Shown: positions 1 to 8,053, counted from the stretch's first letter. The stretch: DNA of 64,000 nt from Pseudoduganella namucuonensis (GCF_900116645.1 NZ_FPBO01000004.1:274634-338633); one strand, 5' to 3'. Numbers and translations are program-made. The notes: generated from the letters alone by a model not told the origin.

Positions 1-341
1 GCGGCATCGGCCTGATCAACAAGATGCGCGCCTACCGCCTGCAGGAGGCCGGTTTCGACACGGTTCAGGCCAACGAGCAACTCGGCTTCAAGGCCGACCA
101 GCGCAACTACGCGCTGGTCGAACCCATGCTCAAGCAATTCAACGTCACCAGCCTGCGCCTGATGACCAACAACCCGCGCAAGATCGCCGCCATGGAGGCG
201 CTGGGCGTGACGGTGGCCGAGCGCGTGCCGCTGCTGGTCAACCGCAACAAGTTCAACCAGCACTACCTGAACACCAAGGCCGCCAAGCTGGGCCACATGA
301 TGACCCCGCCGCCGCCGGCCGCCGAGGATGGCGAGCTGTAA
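1..341 (+). CDS. ribA: GTP cyclohydrolase II, C-terminal part (5' end outside window)
   Basis: The reading frame is open from the left edge, so only the last 113 codons are present. The peptide contains the RibA C-terminal signature: GIGLINKM, the stretch around DTVQANEQLGF, the LMTNNPRK motif and the ending NRNKFNQHYLNTKAAKLGHMM. RibA opens the imidazole ring of GTP to give formate, pyrophosphate and the first riboflavin precursor in the cytoplasm. The catalytic zinc-binding half lies upstream and cannot be checked. The tail after LGHMM is short and proline-rich, which is unremarkable. It may be a RibBA fusion; this cannot be decided from the fragment. The following gene starts 34 bp downstream. 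Confidence 0.93.
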   Translation, partial: GIGLINKMRAYRLQEAGFDTVQANEQLGFKADQRNYALVEPMLKQFNVTSLRLMTNNPRKIAAMEALGVTVAERVPLLVNRNKFNQHYLNTKAAKLGHMMTPPPPAAEDGEL

Positions 342-375
342 CACACCACCGAACATCCCCAAGTACCGGATCTGC

Positions 376-1767
376 ATGAAACTAAGCCATCTCGCCGCTG
401 TACTGACCATGACTTGGGGCTGCGCCGAAGCGTTGGCCGCCCCGCAGGGGGGCGCCCCCGCCGCGCCCCCCGCCACCGCCGCCCCGGCCGACAACGCCGC
501 CAACAACCCGGCCAACAACGCGGCCGACACCCCGGCCGTGCAACTGCCGCCGCCGTCCAGCGCGGCGCAGAAGCTCTATTCCAGCGCCAAGGCCGACCTG
601 CTGCAGGTGCGCTCGCTGCTGAAAAGCGGCCGCACCCAGTCCTCGGTGGGCTCGGGCTTCCTGATCGGCACCAGCAACCTGGTGCTGACCAACTACCACG
701 TGGTGTCCCAGTTCGCGCTCGACCCGGACACCTACACCGGCGAGTGGGTCGACACCGGCGGCCAGCGCGGCAGTGTCGAACTGCTGGCGGTGGACGTGCT
801 GCACGACCTGGCCGTGGTGCGCGTGAACCGCCAGGGCACCGGCGTGTTCAACGTGCCCGAGCAGCTGGCGCGGCTCACGCAGGGCCAGTACCTGTACTCG
901 CTGGGCAATCCGCTGGACCTGGGCTTCGCCATCTCCGAGGGCTCGTACAACGGCGTCATCTCGCGCAGCTTTTACGACCAGCTGATGTTCACCGGCCCCA
1001 TCAACTCGGGCATGAGCGGCGGCCCCAGCGTCACCGTCGGCGGCGAGCTGGCCGGCGTCAACGTGTCCAAGCGCCTGGACGGCGAACTGGTGAGCTTCCT
1101 GGTGCCGGCCCGCTACGCGCAGGAACTGCTGAAAAAGGTCAAGCCGGCCGCGCCGCCGCCCAAGGACTTCACCAGCGTGGTGGCCGAACAGCTGCTGGCG
1201 CACCAGAAGGCGATGGTGGACCAGTTGCTGGCCACGCCGCTGACCATGAAGGCCATGGGCCCCTACATGGTGCCGGTGCGCGAATCGGAGCAGATGCGCT
1301 GCTGGGGCAGGTCCAACGTGAAGGCCGACAAGCCGTTCACGGTCGACATCACCAGCTGCTCGATGGAGTCGGCCATCTTCGTCTCCGGCTCGTTGCAAAC
1401 GGGCGCGATCGGCATCCGCCACCAGTTCATGCGCAGCGCCGGGCTGGACCGGGTGCGCTTCGCCCAGCTCTCCAGCGCCTCGTTCAAGAACGAGGGCTTC
1501 GGCAGCAACAAGGACAGCCGCCTGACCGGACCGCAATGCACCGAGCAGTTCGTGCGCAACGCCACGCTGCCGCTGCGCGCCGTGCTGTGCGTGCGCGCCT
1601 ACCGCAAGTTCGACGGGCTGTACGACTTCGCCCTGCTGACCGCCAGCACCGACGAGGGATTGATGAACCTGCAAAGCCGTCTGGACGCGCGCGGCGTGTC
1701 CTATGAAAACGGCATGCGCACCGCGCGCGCCTTCCTGGAAGCGCTGGCGCGCGGGGCGGTGAAATGA
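376..1767 (+). CDS. secreted trypsin-like (S1C/HtrA-type) serine protease
   Basis: Predicted 463-aa exported serine protease. I chose the ATG at 376 rather than the upstream in-frame ATG at 328 because it gives a normal Sec signal peptide (MKLSHLAAVLTMTWGCAEALA) and does not overlap ribA. A low-complexity Ala/Pro/Asn linker (about residues 24-58) is followed by a chymotrypsin-fold domain with the full triad: His108 in TNYHVV, Asp144 in HDLAVV and Ser214 in GMSGGPS. No PDZ domain is evident; the C-terminal 200 residues are unassigned and contain four cysteines that could form disulfides. The stop overlaps the start of the FHA gene by ATGA, so the two are probably translationally coupled. The substrate is unknown. 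Confidence 0.85.
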   Translation: MKLSHLAAVLTMTWGCAEALAAPQGGAPAAPPATAAPADNAANNPANNAADTPAVQLPPPSSAAQKLYSSAKADLLQVRSLLKSGRTQSSVGSGFLIGTSNLVLTNYHVVSQFALDPDTYTGEWVDTGGQRGSVELLAVDVLHDLAVVRVNRQGTGVFNVPEQLARLTQGQYLYSLGNPLDLGFAISEGSYNGVISRSFYDQLMFTGPINSGMSGGPSVTVGGELAGVNVSKRLDGELVSFLVPARYAQELLKKVKPAAPPPKDFTSVVAEQLLAHQKAMVDQLLATPLTMKAMGPYMVPVRESEQMRCWGRSNVKADKPFTVDITSCSMESAIFVSGSLQTGAIGIRHQFMRSAGLDRVRFAQLSSASFKNEGFGSNKDSRLTGPQCTEQFVRNATLPLRAVLCVRAYRKFDGLYDFALLTASTDEGLMNLQSRLDARGVSYENGMRTARAFLEALARGAVK

Positions 1768-2738
1768 CGGCGCCCTACTACATCGAGGTGTTGAGCCGCA
1801 ACGGCGACGTGCTGCACCGCCACCGCTACGACCAGCTGCCCATCCGCATCGGCCGCAGCTACGGCAACGACTGCATCCTGGACGACGCCCACACCGCCGA
1901 GCGCCACGCGGTGATCGAGGCCGACGACGAGGGCCACCTGGTGATGCGCGACCTGGACAGCCAGAACGGCCTGGTCCACCTGGGCAAACGCCAGCCCGCC
2001 GTGCCGCTCAACGGCGGCACGGTGGTGCGCCTGGGCCACACCCGGTTGCGCGTGCGCGACGCGGACTTCCCGGTGCCGCCAGAAATCGCCGACACCACCA
2101 TGCACGCCTGGGAGGGCGGCGCGCCCGCGCTGGCCGGCATGGCGCTGATCGCGCTGTTCACCGGCGTGGAGGAGGCGCTGTCGGACGCCGAGCCGTTCCA
2201 GACCATCCGCTACCTGCTGACGATCGCCTCCGGCCTGGGCGCGGGGCTGGTGTGGAGCGGCGTCTGGGCACTGGCCAACCGCCTGTTCGGCGGCCACGCG
2301 CGCATGGGACGGCACCTGTTCATCCTGGGCAGTGGGCTGATCACCGCCGGCGCCTGGAAGGTCATCAGCAACGTGCTGGCCTACGCCTGGTCGGCCGAGG
2401 TGTTCACGCGCTACGGCAACCTGGTGACCCTGGCGATCGCCTGCGGCATGGTGTTCTTCCACCTGCGCACCATCATGCCGCGCCACCCGGGCCGGCTGGC
2501 CTCCGGCTGCGGCATCCTGATGGCGCTGGGCTCGGGCCTGATCTTGATGAGCAACCTGCAGAACACCGGGCGGCTGGCGGACGAGCTGTACATGTCCGTG
2601 CTGCTGCCGCCCGAGGTCAGGCAGAGCAAGGAGCACGCGGTCGACGAGTTCATGCGCGACGCGGCCAAGCTCAAGGAAAAGGCCGACGGCGCCCGCTCCG
2701 GCACCGTCAAGGCGGAGCTGGACGACGACGAGCAATAG
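1764..2738 (+). CDS. FHA-domain membrane protein
   Basis: 324-aa protein with an N-terminal forkhead-associated domain (about residues 5-95): the GRSYGND loop, the conserved His in ERHAVIE and the RDLDSQNG strand are all recognisable. FHA domains bind phosphothreonine peptides. From about residue 115 onward there are several hydrophobic segments (for example GMALIALFTGVEE, GLGAGLVWSGVWAL and LVTLAIACGMVFF), so the FHA domain is probably tethered to the inner membrane, followed by a charged cytoplasmic tail ending LDDDEQ. It overlaps the protease gene by 4 bp, suggesting a two-gene module coupling a phosphopeptide reader to a periplasmic protease. No kinase or phosphatase partner is in the window. 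Function beyond domain level is not known to me. Confidence 0.82.
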   Translation: MTAPYYIEVLSRNGDVLHRHRYDQLPIRIGRSYGNDCILDDAHTAERHAVIEADDEGHLVMRDLDSQNGLVHLGKRQPAVPLNGGTVVRLGHTRLRVRDADFPVPPEIADTTMHAWEGGAPALAGMALIALFTGVEEALSDAEPFQTIRYLLTIASGLGAGLVWSGVWALANRLFGGHARMGRHLFILGSGLITAGAWKVISNVLAYAWSAEVFTRYGNLVTLAIACGMVFFHLRTIMPRHPGRLASGCGILMALGSGLILMSNLQNTGRLADELYMSVLLPPEVRQSKEHAVDEFMRDAAKLKEKADGARSGTVKAELDDDEQ

Positions 2739-2760
2739 CGATTCATCGGCGCCCCCCCCC

Positions 2761-2910
2761 CGCTACCGCGGCAACACCAACAAGGCCGCGCGCCTGGCCG
2801 TGGCGGCGCGCCAGCACCTGTACGTCCGGGCCGCCGCCGAGGAGAGAGCGACGCCAGCGGCGACATCCACAAATTCACCGCCGGCATGGCGGCCGCGATC
2901 GAGCGCCTGG
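2761..2910 (+). pseudogene. decayed fragment of a DadA-like FAD amino-acid dehydrogenase
   Basis: Two short peptides in different frames resemble consecutive parts of the DadA family. Frame 1 (from 2761) reads YRGNTNKAARLAVAARQHLY, and frame 3 (from 2850) reads DASGDIHKFTAGMAAAIERLG. Together they look like the TNKAARLA...ARQ and GDIHKFT...LAA blocks of that family with a deletion and frameshift between them. There is no start codon, no FAD-binding motif and no continuation. The relic is cut off on the right by the GGGGTCAGG repeat cluster and begins after a run of nine or more C bases. Assignment is by eye from memory of the family, so it is tentative. Confidence 0.45.
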
Positions 2911-2911
2911 G

Positions 2912-3022
2912 AAAAGGGGTCAGGAAAAGGGGTCAGGTTCGGTTTTCTTTAAAAGGGGTCAGGTTCGGTTTTTTAATACCGAACCTGACCCCTTTTACTT
3001 TTAATTGAACCTGACCCCTTTT
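2912..3022. repeat. cluster of five AAAAGGGGTCAGG(TTCGG) repeats in inverted arrangement
   Basis: Three direct copies on the plus strand (AAAAGGGGTCAGG at 2912-2924, AAAAGGGGTCAGGTTCGG at 2925 and again at 2951) face two inverted copies (ACCGAACCTGACCCCTTTT at 2978-2996 and GAACCTGACCCCTTTT at 3007-3022). The 2951-2996 pair can fold into a long hairpin with a short TTTTTAAT loop. The GGGGTCAGG core is what I remember of REP-like palindromes moved by REP-associated tyrosine transposases in betaproteobacteria; no such transposase is in the window. The structure would also act as a strong transcription terminator or mRNA-end barrier downstream of the FHA gene. Confidence 0.85.
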
Positions 3023-3229
3023 TATTTTTCGCCGCGGCGGAAGCTGCAGGAGGCGCGCCGGTCCAGGATTTGAACGCGCGCTGGAATCCGCTTGACATCG
3101 GGTGGCCGGCGCCGCCGGGCATTCTTGGGTTGCATGTAAGCCATTGACGTTATCTGTGTGCAATCGCACAGACCATTGCTATTTTTCAACGCATGCTATG
3201 GCTCAACTGCAACTAAAACGGAGAACAAA

Positions 3230-3448
3230 ATGAACGGAATCAAAATCATCGGCATCGTGCTGATCGTCGCCGGCCTGCTGGGCGGCGTGCTGGGTGGGTT
3301 CAGCTTCACCCAGGAGACGCACAAGGCCAGCGTGGGACCGATCAACCTGTCGGTCGCGGAAGAGAAAAAGGTCAACGTGCCGCTGTGGGCCAGCGTCGCC
3401 GCGGTCATCGCCGGCATCGCGCTGGTGGCGACCGGGTCGAAGCGCTGA
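3230..3448 (+). CDS. small two-span membrane protein of unknown function
   Basis: 72-aa protein beginning MNGIKIIGIVLIVAGLLGG. I used the ATG at 3230 because ACGGAGAAC supplies a Shine-Dalgarno sequence 8-10 bases upstream; an upstream in-frame ATG at 3158 lacks one. Two hydrophobic segments (about residues 4-22 and 50-67) flank a polar, probably periplasmic loop with TQETHKASVGPINLSVAEEKK. It resembles small inner-membrane DUF3185-type proteins only in size and topology; I do not recognise the family. It stands alone, convergent with the aromatic-degradation genes to the right and only 1 bp from the FAH relic. Confidence 0.7.
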   Translation: MNGIKIIGIVLIVAGLLGGVLGGFSFTQETHKASVGPINLSVAEEKKVNVPLWASVAAVIAGIALVATGSKR

Positions 3449-3449
3449 T

Positions 3450-3563
3450 TCAGCCGCAGCGCACGACCTTTTGATCGAGCTCGCCGAACGGCAGCGTGCC
3501 GCGGGCGTCGATGGCGGCCATGCGCACCTGGTCGCCGAAGCGCATGAAGGGCGTGCGCGCCGC
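3450..3563 (-). pseudogene. C-terminal relic of a fumarylacetoacetate-hydrolase-family protein
   Basis: Reading the minus strand towards the TGA at 3450-3452 gives TPFMRFGDQVRMAAIDARG followed by TLPFGELDQKVVRCG and stop. This matches the conserved C-terminal strand-turn-strand of FAH-family hydrolases and hydratases (FMRFGD.VRM...G...FG.ID/LDQ.V). Upstream, the frame merges into Gly/Pro/Arg-rich sequence at the end of the VOC gene, with no FAH catalytic core, so about 90% of the gene is missing. It lies directly downstream of a ring-cleavage dioxygenase and a C-C hydrolase, which is where a hydratase or FAH enzyme of a meta-cleavage pathway normally sits. The VOC gene may have gained its odd proline-rich tail through the same deletion. 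Confidence 0.6.
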
Positions 3564-3587
3564 GCCGGCCCCGGCAGGTCCCCGCGT

Positions 3588-4535
3588 TCAGCCGCGCGGC
3601 GGGCCGCCGGCCGCGCCGGGAGGCGGACCGCCCGGCGCCCACTTCTCGCGCGACTGGAACAGGAACAGCTGCGAGGCGTCGGCGCCGGCCGGCGCGGAGC
3701 GGGCCGTCCATTGCTCGTCGTGCAGGTCCATGTCGGCGTCGTACTCCACGTGGCAGCCGAGCGGGCTGTTGAAGTACCAGAACCAGTTGGAGCCCATCTT
3801 GTGGCGGCCCGGTCCCCAGAACGATTGGTAGCCCTTGGCCACCATGCGGCTGCCGGCCTGCATCACCTCCGTCGGCCCGCCCATGTGGAAAGTGAAGTGC
3901 TCGCAGCCCTTCATGAACGGCGGGGTCTGGATCAGGAACAGCGTGTGGTGGTCCCGCGTGCCGGCGGGACGCAGGAAGGGACCGGCCCCCAGCAGGCGGT
4001 CGGTGCAGCGGAAGCCCAGCCGCCCGGTGTAGAAGGCCTCGGCCTTCGCGGCGTCCGGCACGAAGTAGACCACGTGCGACAGCGAACGCGGTCGCACCAC
4101 CGCGTCCTCGTCCACGGCCGCCACGTTCACGCCGCGGCCCGGCGCCGCGCCGGGCGCGTTGATGGCCTCGGCCGGCAGGTCCAGCGCGCGGCGCGCCGTC
4201 ACCTGGAAGCCGAGCGTGAAGCCGGCGTCGTCCCGCGCCTCGATGCCGCCGTCCGGCAGGCGCCGCACTTCCCTGTCTTTGCCCAGTTCCTCGGCGATGG
4301 CCGCCAGGGCGGCGGCGTCCGCCACGCCGTAGATGGTCTTGCGCAGCATGCTGGCGGTGCCGAGCGGCGCCGGCAGCGCCGCGTCGTCCTGGCGGGCGAT
4401 GACGATGGCCGTGCCGTCGAGCGCCTCGAAGCGTCCGCCGCCCACCGGCGCCAGGCCGTAGTCGGCGAGGTATTGCGCGCAGGCGTCGACGTCGTCGACT
4501 CCGAAGACCAGTGCGTCGGGTCCGATGATATTCAT
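3588..4535 (-). CDS. VOC-family extradiol ring-cleavage dioxygenase (catechol 2,3-dioxygenase-like)
   Basis: 315-aa two-domain vicinal-oxygen-chelate protein, the usual size for type I extradiol dioxygenases. The expected 2-His-1-Glu iron site is visible in the C-terminal domain: His154 in SLSHVVYFV, His213 in CEHFTFHMGG (His197 is an alternative) and Glu264 in CHVEYDAD. The N-terminal domain (residues 1-115) has lost the ligands, as is normal. These enzymes cleave catechol-type rings next to the hydroxyl pair using Fe(II) and O2. The last 20 residues are Gly/Pro-rich and run into the FAH relic. It is the last gene of a minus-strand unit TonB receptor - alpha/beta hydrolase - VOC, so it probably opens the aromatic ring of the imported compound. 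The exact substrate is not readable. Confidence 0.8.
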   Translation of the reverse strand: MNIIGPDALVFGVDDVDACAQYLADYGLAPVGGGRFEALDGTAIVIARQDDAALPAPLGTASMLRKTIYGVADAAALAAIAEELGKDREVRRLPDGGIEARDDAGFTLGFQVTARRALDLPAEAINAPGAAPGRGVNVAAVDEDAVVRPRSLSHVVYFVPDAAKAEAFYTGRLGFRCTDRLLGAGPFLRPAGTRDHHTLFLIQTPPFMKGCEHFTFHMGGPTEVMQAGSRMVAKGYQSFWGPGRHKMGSNWFWYFNSPLGCHVEYDADMDLHDEQWTARSAPAGADASQLFLFQSREKWAPGGPPPGAAGGPPRG

Positions 4536-4575
4536 GTTGTTTCCTTGCTTCTCAAGTTGTTTCTCAAGTTGGTGT

Positions 4576-5736
4576 TCACACCGAGGTGCGGCCGCCGAGG
4601 GTCTCCGCCACCCAGTCGGCGATGTAGGCGCCGGCGTTGGCGGAGTTGTCGAAGCTGGAGTGCTGCACGCCGCCCTCGCGCGTGGTGAAGACCTTCAGCT
4701 CGCGGCGCGGGCTGTTGACCAGCTGGTCGTAGGTGCGCTGGGACCAGTGCAGCGGAATCTGCGAATCCTTCTCGCCGTGCGTGACCAGGAACGGCACCTT
4801 GACGCGGTCCAGGATGCCGTCCAGGTGGACGTTTTCAGCGATGCGCAGGAAGTCGTCCATGTCCTTGGCGCCCCACACCCATCGCACGTGTTCCCAGTAA
4901 TGCGGCACCGGCAGGCTGCCCTCGCGCGCCAGGCGTTTCCGCTGCACATCGCGCCAGTCGTGGTTGGCGCCCCACGCCACGCCGCAGGCGAATCGCGGCT
5001 CGAAGGCCACCGCGCGCGGGCAGTAGTAGCCGCCCAGCGAGACGCCCTCCAGGCCGATGCGCTTCGCGTCGACGTCCAGGCGCGTCTCCAGCCAGTCCAC
5101 CACCTTGCCGGCCCAGCGCTCGCTGTCGTACACGGCCGTCATGCCGTGCAGGCGCAGCGCCTCGCCGGTGCCCGGCTGGTCGATCACCAGCGAGGAGACG
5201 CCGCGCTTCGCCAGCCACGCGGGCAGGCCGACGCGGTATTTCATTTCCTTGGTCGAGTCCAGGCCGTTGACCTGGACCAGGATGGGCGCCGGGCCCCGCA
5301 CGCCCTCGGCGCGCACATACAGGCAGGAGATGTGGGCGTCGCCGTAGGGGATTTCGACCCGTTCGCAGTTCTCCCCGGCCAGCTCGACGCCGCGCGCGAA
5401 GACGTCCAGGAAACGCCGGTACAGGGCCTCGCGTCCCTCCGCGCCATGCGCCTGCAGGCGCTCGGCGGTGAGGTAGTAGATGGCGGCGCGCGAGTACTTG
5501 TCCCCGGCGGAGATCAGGCGGCCGCGGGTCTCGTCCTCGTCGGCCAGGCCGCACAGCTTGTCGGCCATGCGGGCCCAGGTTTCGCGGAAGGCGCGCGTGC
5601 CGGCGGCGTCGGGCTGGCGCGCCGCCTCCTGCAGCGGCGCGCACATCTCCTCGATCTCGCCGATGCGGGCGCCCATCTCGATCGCCAGGTCCACCGAGAG
5701 GTTCCAAACGTAGTTGGTGGGGAAGTATTTGAACAT
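4576..5736 (-). CDS. alpha/beta hydrolase, 2,6-dihydropseudooxynicotine-hydrolase/FrsA-like (C-C bond hydrolase candidate)
   Basis: 386-aa protein with an all-helical N-terminal cap (about residues 1-120) in front of the alpha/beta-hydrolase core. That is the architecture of 2,6-dihydroxypseudooxynicotine hydrolase and related FrsA/Ayg1-type enzymes, which split C-C bonds beside an aromatic ketone. Catalytic residues: Ser233 in GVSLGG, Asp324 in HGEKDSQIP and His359 in GVQHSSF. The oxyanion region is VNGLDSTKE (about residue 157). There is no signal peptide, so it acts in the cytoplasm. It lies 40 bp upstream of the VOC dioxygenase and 20 bp downstream of the TonB receptor, consistent with one operon. 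Inference: it hydrolyses a ketone or ring-fission product derived from the aglycone. Confidence 0.8.
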   Translation of the reverse strand: MFKYFPTNYVWNLSVDLAIEMGARIGEIEEMCAPLQEAARQPDAAGTRAFRETWARMADKLCGLADEDETRGRLISAGDKYSRAAIYYLTAERLQAHGAEGREALYRRFLDVFARGVELAGENCERVEIPYGDAHISCLYVRAEGVRGPAPILVQVNGLDSTKEMKYRVGLPAWLAKRGVSSLVIDQPGTGEALRLHGMTAVYDSERWAGKVVDWLETRLDVDAKRIGLEGVSLGGYYCPRAVAFEPRFACGVAWGANHDWRDVQRKRLAREGSLPVPHYWEHVRWVWGAKDMDDFLRIAENVHLDGILDRVKVPFLVTHGEKDSQIPLHWSQRTYDQLVNSPRRELKVFTTREGGVQHSSFDNSANAGAYIADWVAETLGGRTSV

Positions 5737-5756
5737 GGGTTTCTTGGTTAAAAGCC

Positions 5757-7970
5757 TTAGAAGTTGTAGCCCGCGCGCACGCCGAAGGTCCTCGGGTCGC
5801 TGATGAAGAAGGAACCCGGCACGCGGCTTTCGATCTTCACCATGTCTTCAATGTTCTTCACGAACAGCTGCACGTTCCAGGTGCCGTTCGGGCTTTCATA
5901 GCCGATCGACGCGTCGGATTTGTGGTACGACGGCTGGCGGTAGCGGATGCCTTCGGTCGGGTCGCTGATGTAGTAGGAAGTCGAATGGCGGGTGGCCACC
6001 GTGGCCGCCACCTCGCCGCCGTTCGCCAGCGCGAAGCGGTGCGTGTAGCCCAGGCCGATGGTGGACGTGGGCGCGCGGTCCAGCTTCTGGCCGGAGAAGT
6101 CGATGGTGGCCGACGGGTTGTATTTCTTGAACTTGGCGTCGGTGACGGCCCAGGTGCCGCGCAGCATGCCGTCGTCGCCGACCTTCAGCTTGCCCTCGAA
6201 CTCCAGGCCGTCCACCGTGGAATTGGCGGCATTGGCGGTGAAGGAATGGCAGGTGGACGGATCGTTGGTGCGGCAGGTGGTGGTCGTCAGCTGCTGGTCC
6301 TTGTAGGCGTAGTGGAAGACGTTGGCAGACAGTTGCAGGTGGTTGTCGAGGAAGCGACCCTTGACGCCGGCCTCGTAGGCGGTCAGCGTCTCCGGCTTGT
6401 ACACGCCGGTGTCCGCCTCGGCGTTGAAGCCACCCGACTTGTAGCCGGTGGAGACGCTGGCGTACAGCATGACGTTGCGGCGCAGGTCGTGGTCCAGGCC
6501 GACCTTCCAGCTGGTGTTGCTGAATTCGACGTCCTGCGAGTAGGCCTTGGAGCTGGTGGTCGCGGGCGGCTTGGCGGCTTCGCCGCTGAGCGGATCGTAG
6601 CCGGTCTTGCGGTCGCGGGTGCCGCGCACGCCCAGCGTCAAGCGGGTGTCGTCGCGCAGCGCGTAGGTGGCTTGGCCGAAGGCGGCCTTGGACTTGTTGG
6701 CCAAGGTGGCCATGAAGGGCAGCACCACGTTGAACTTGCCGAAGGGCGCGGTGATGTAGGTGGTGTAGGCCGCCTCGCGGTCGATGTCCTCGTCGAAGGC
6801 GTACACGCCGGCCACCCAGCGCAGCGGGCCGTTGCCGGTGGAATTCACGCGCAGTTCGTGCGACAGCGCGCTGCTGCTGCCCCGGTTCAGGGTGGTGAAG
6901 GGGAAGCCGAAGTAGATGCCGTTGTTCAGCTGGTCCAGGCGCAGGCGCATGGAGGCCAGCTGGTAGGTCAGATCCACCGCGCCGAGGCGGGTCTTGAACT
7001 CGCCGCGCAGCGAGTCGGCCTGGTTGTCGCGGTGCGAGTTGGCGTCCTGCTTGAACGCCAGGCCGGCGGTGCGCTGCGCGTCCCTGCCGCGGTCCACGTA
7101 GACCGGGTCCTTGATATGGTTGCCGGTGCCGGCGGGGGAGAAGCCCAGCGTGCCGATCAGGGTGCCGGTGAAGAAGTTCGTGATCGGCACCGGCGACGCC
7201 GCGCCGCCGCTGATCTTGCTCGATTCGGCCGTCAGCAGCAGGCTGGTGGTGGGGCTGAAGGTGCCCAGCAGGTGCAGGCGCGCGGACTGGTCGTCCTGGC
7301 TTTCCAGCGCGATGGTGTTCGGGCCCGGGTTCAAATAGGTGTCGTGCTTGTTGGTGTTGACGGCGGCGCGCATGGCCCACACCTCGCCCATCGGAACGTT
7401 GATCATCGCGTCCAGGCGGCGGGTGTTGTAGTTGCCGATTTCCACGCCGACCTTGCCGGCCAGCGTCTTGCCCGGCTTGTTGGTGATCAGGTTGATCGCG
7501 CCGGCCGTGGCGTTGCGGCCGTACAGCGTGCCCTGGGGTCCGCGCAGCACCTCGATGCGGTCCAGGTCGAAGAAGGCCACGGCCTGCGCCTCGTAGCGCG
7601 GCACGTAGGCGCCGTCCACGTGGAAGGCGGCGGACGGATCGCCCTTCTCGGTCATGTCCAGGCTGGTCACGCCGCGGATGGACACCTGGAGCATGCCGCT
7701 TTCCTGCGCGATTTCCACGTTGGGCAGCATCTCGGCCAGCGAACGGGGATCGGTGGTGCCCGCGTTCTTCAAGTCTTCGCCGGACATGACGGACAGCGCC
7801 AGCGGCGTCTTGCTGGCCGGCTGCGCGACCTTCTGCGCGGTGATGATCACCTCGGCGATGCCGCCGTCCTTCTTGGTTTCCGCGTTCTGTGCCATGGCCG
7901 TGGCGGCGCCGGTGAGGTAGCCGGCGGCGAGGAGCGCCCGGGCGAGCAAGGTCAGCTTGGGGTTGTGCAT
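5757..7970 (-). CDS. TonB-dependent outer-membrane receptor (glycoside-island copy A)
   Basis: 737-aa receptor with signal peptide (MHNPKLTLLARALLAAGYLTGAATAMAQ), a TonB-box-like EVIITAQK, plug domain (about residues 40-160, with EVLRGPQGTLYGRNATAGAIN) and a beta-barrel ending in the typical aromatic terminus RAGYNF. It imports large or scarce ligands across the outer membrane. It is a clear paralogue of the receptor at 26.8 kb: AQPASKTPL and the whole LRGPQGTLYGRNATAGAINLITNKPG block are shared. It heads the minus-strand unit with the hydrolase and VOC dioxygenase, and two LacI-type operator candidates lie in its 250-bp upstream region. There is no SusD or DUF partner. The ligand is inferred to be an aryl glycoside or flavonoid-like compound. 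Confidence 0.93.
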   Translation of the reverse strand: MHNPKLTLLARALLAAGYLTGAATAMAQNAETKKDGGIAEVIITAQKVAQPASKTPLALSVMSGEDLKNAGTTDPRSLAEMLPNVEIAQESGMLQVSIRGVTSLDMTEKGDPSAAFHVDGAYVPRYEAQAVAFFDLDRIEVLRGPQGTLYGRNATAGAINLITNKPGKTLAGKVGVEIGNYNTRRLDAMINVPMGEVWAMRAAVNTNKHDTYLNPGPNTIALESQDDQSARLHLLGTFSPTTSLLLTAESSKISGGAASPVPITNFFTGTLIGTLGFSPAGTGNHIKDPVYVDRGRDAQRTAGLAFKQDANSHRDNQADSLRGEFKTRLGAVDLTYQLASMRLRLDQLNNGIYFGFPFTTLNRGSSSALSHELRVNSTGNGPLRWVAGVYAFDEDIDREAAYTTYITAPFGKFNVVLPFMATLANKSKAAFGQATYALRDDTRLTLGVRGTRDRKTGYDPLSGEAAKPPATTSSKAYSQDVEFSNTSWKVGLDHDLRRNVMLYASVSTGYKSGGFNAEADTGVYKPETLTAYEAGVKGRFLDNHLQLSANVFHYAYKDQQLTTTTCRTNDPSTCHSFTANAANSTVDGLEFEGKLKVGDDGMLRGTWAVTDAKFKKYNPSATIDFSGQKLDRAPTSTIGLGYTHRFALANGGEVAATVATRHSTSYYISDPTEGIRYRQPSYHKSDASIGYESPNGTWNVQLFVKNIEDMVKIESRVPGSFFISDPRTFGVRAGYNF

Positions 7971-8027
7971 GTTGAATCTCCTAGGTGTTCGCGGCAGCTC
8001 TCGAGGGTGCCGTATGGGTTGTGTTTG

Positions 8028-8053
8028 CAGGAAAAATGATAAGCGCTTTCCTG
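8028..8053. promoter_or_regulatory. LacI-type operator candidate upstream of TonB receptor A
   Basis: The outer arms CAGGAAA (8028-8034) and TTTCCTG (8047-8053) are perfect inverted repeats, and the inner AAGCGCTT (8041-8048) is a perfect palindrome with a central CG, as in LacI-family operators. Read on the minus strand the right half is AGGAAAGCGCTTATC, close to the sites at 8147 and 13191. It lies about 60-80 bp upstream of the receptor start codon, where a repressor would cover the promoter. Confidence 0.6.

Noticed and set aside
382..1674. Long open frame antisense to the protease gene
   Set aside because: It is Arg/His/Gly/Gln-rich with no domain and runs opposite a gene with a complete catalytic triad. 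Such frames are common in high-GC DNA.
3092..3150. TTGACA-like sequences upstream of the small membrane protein
   Set aside because: No minus-10 box at suitable spacing from either TTGACA (3092) or TTGACG (about 3144).
4525..8039. Very long plus-strand frames antisense to the hydrolase and TonB receptor
   Set aside because: Composition is typical of shadow frames; the minus-strand genes have clear family motifs and ribosome-binding sites.
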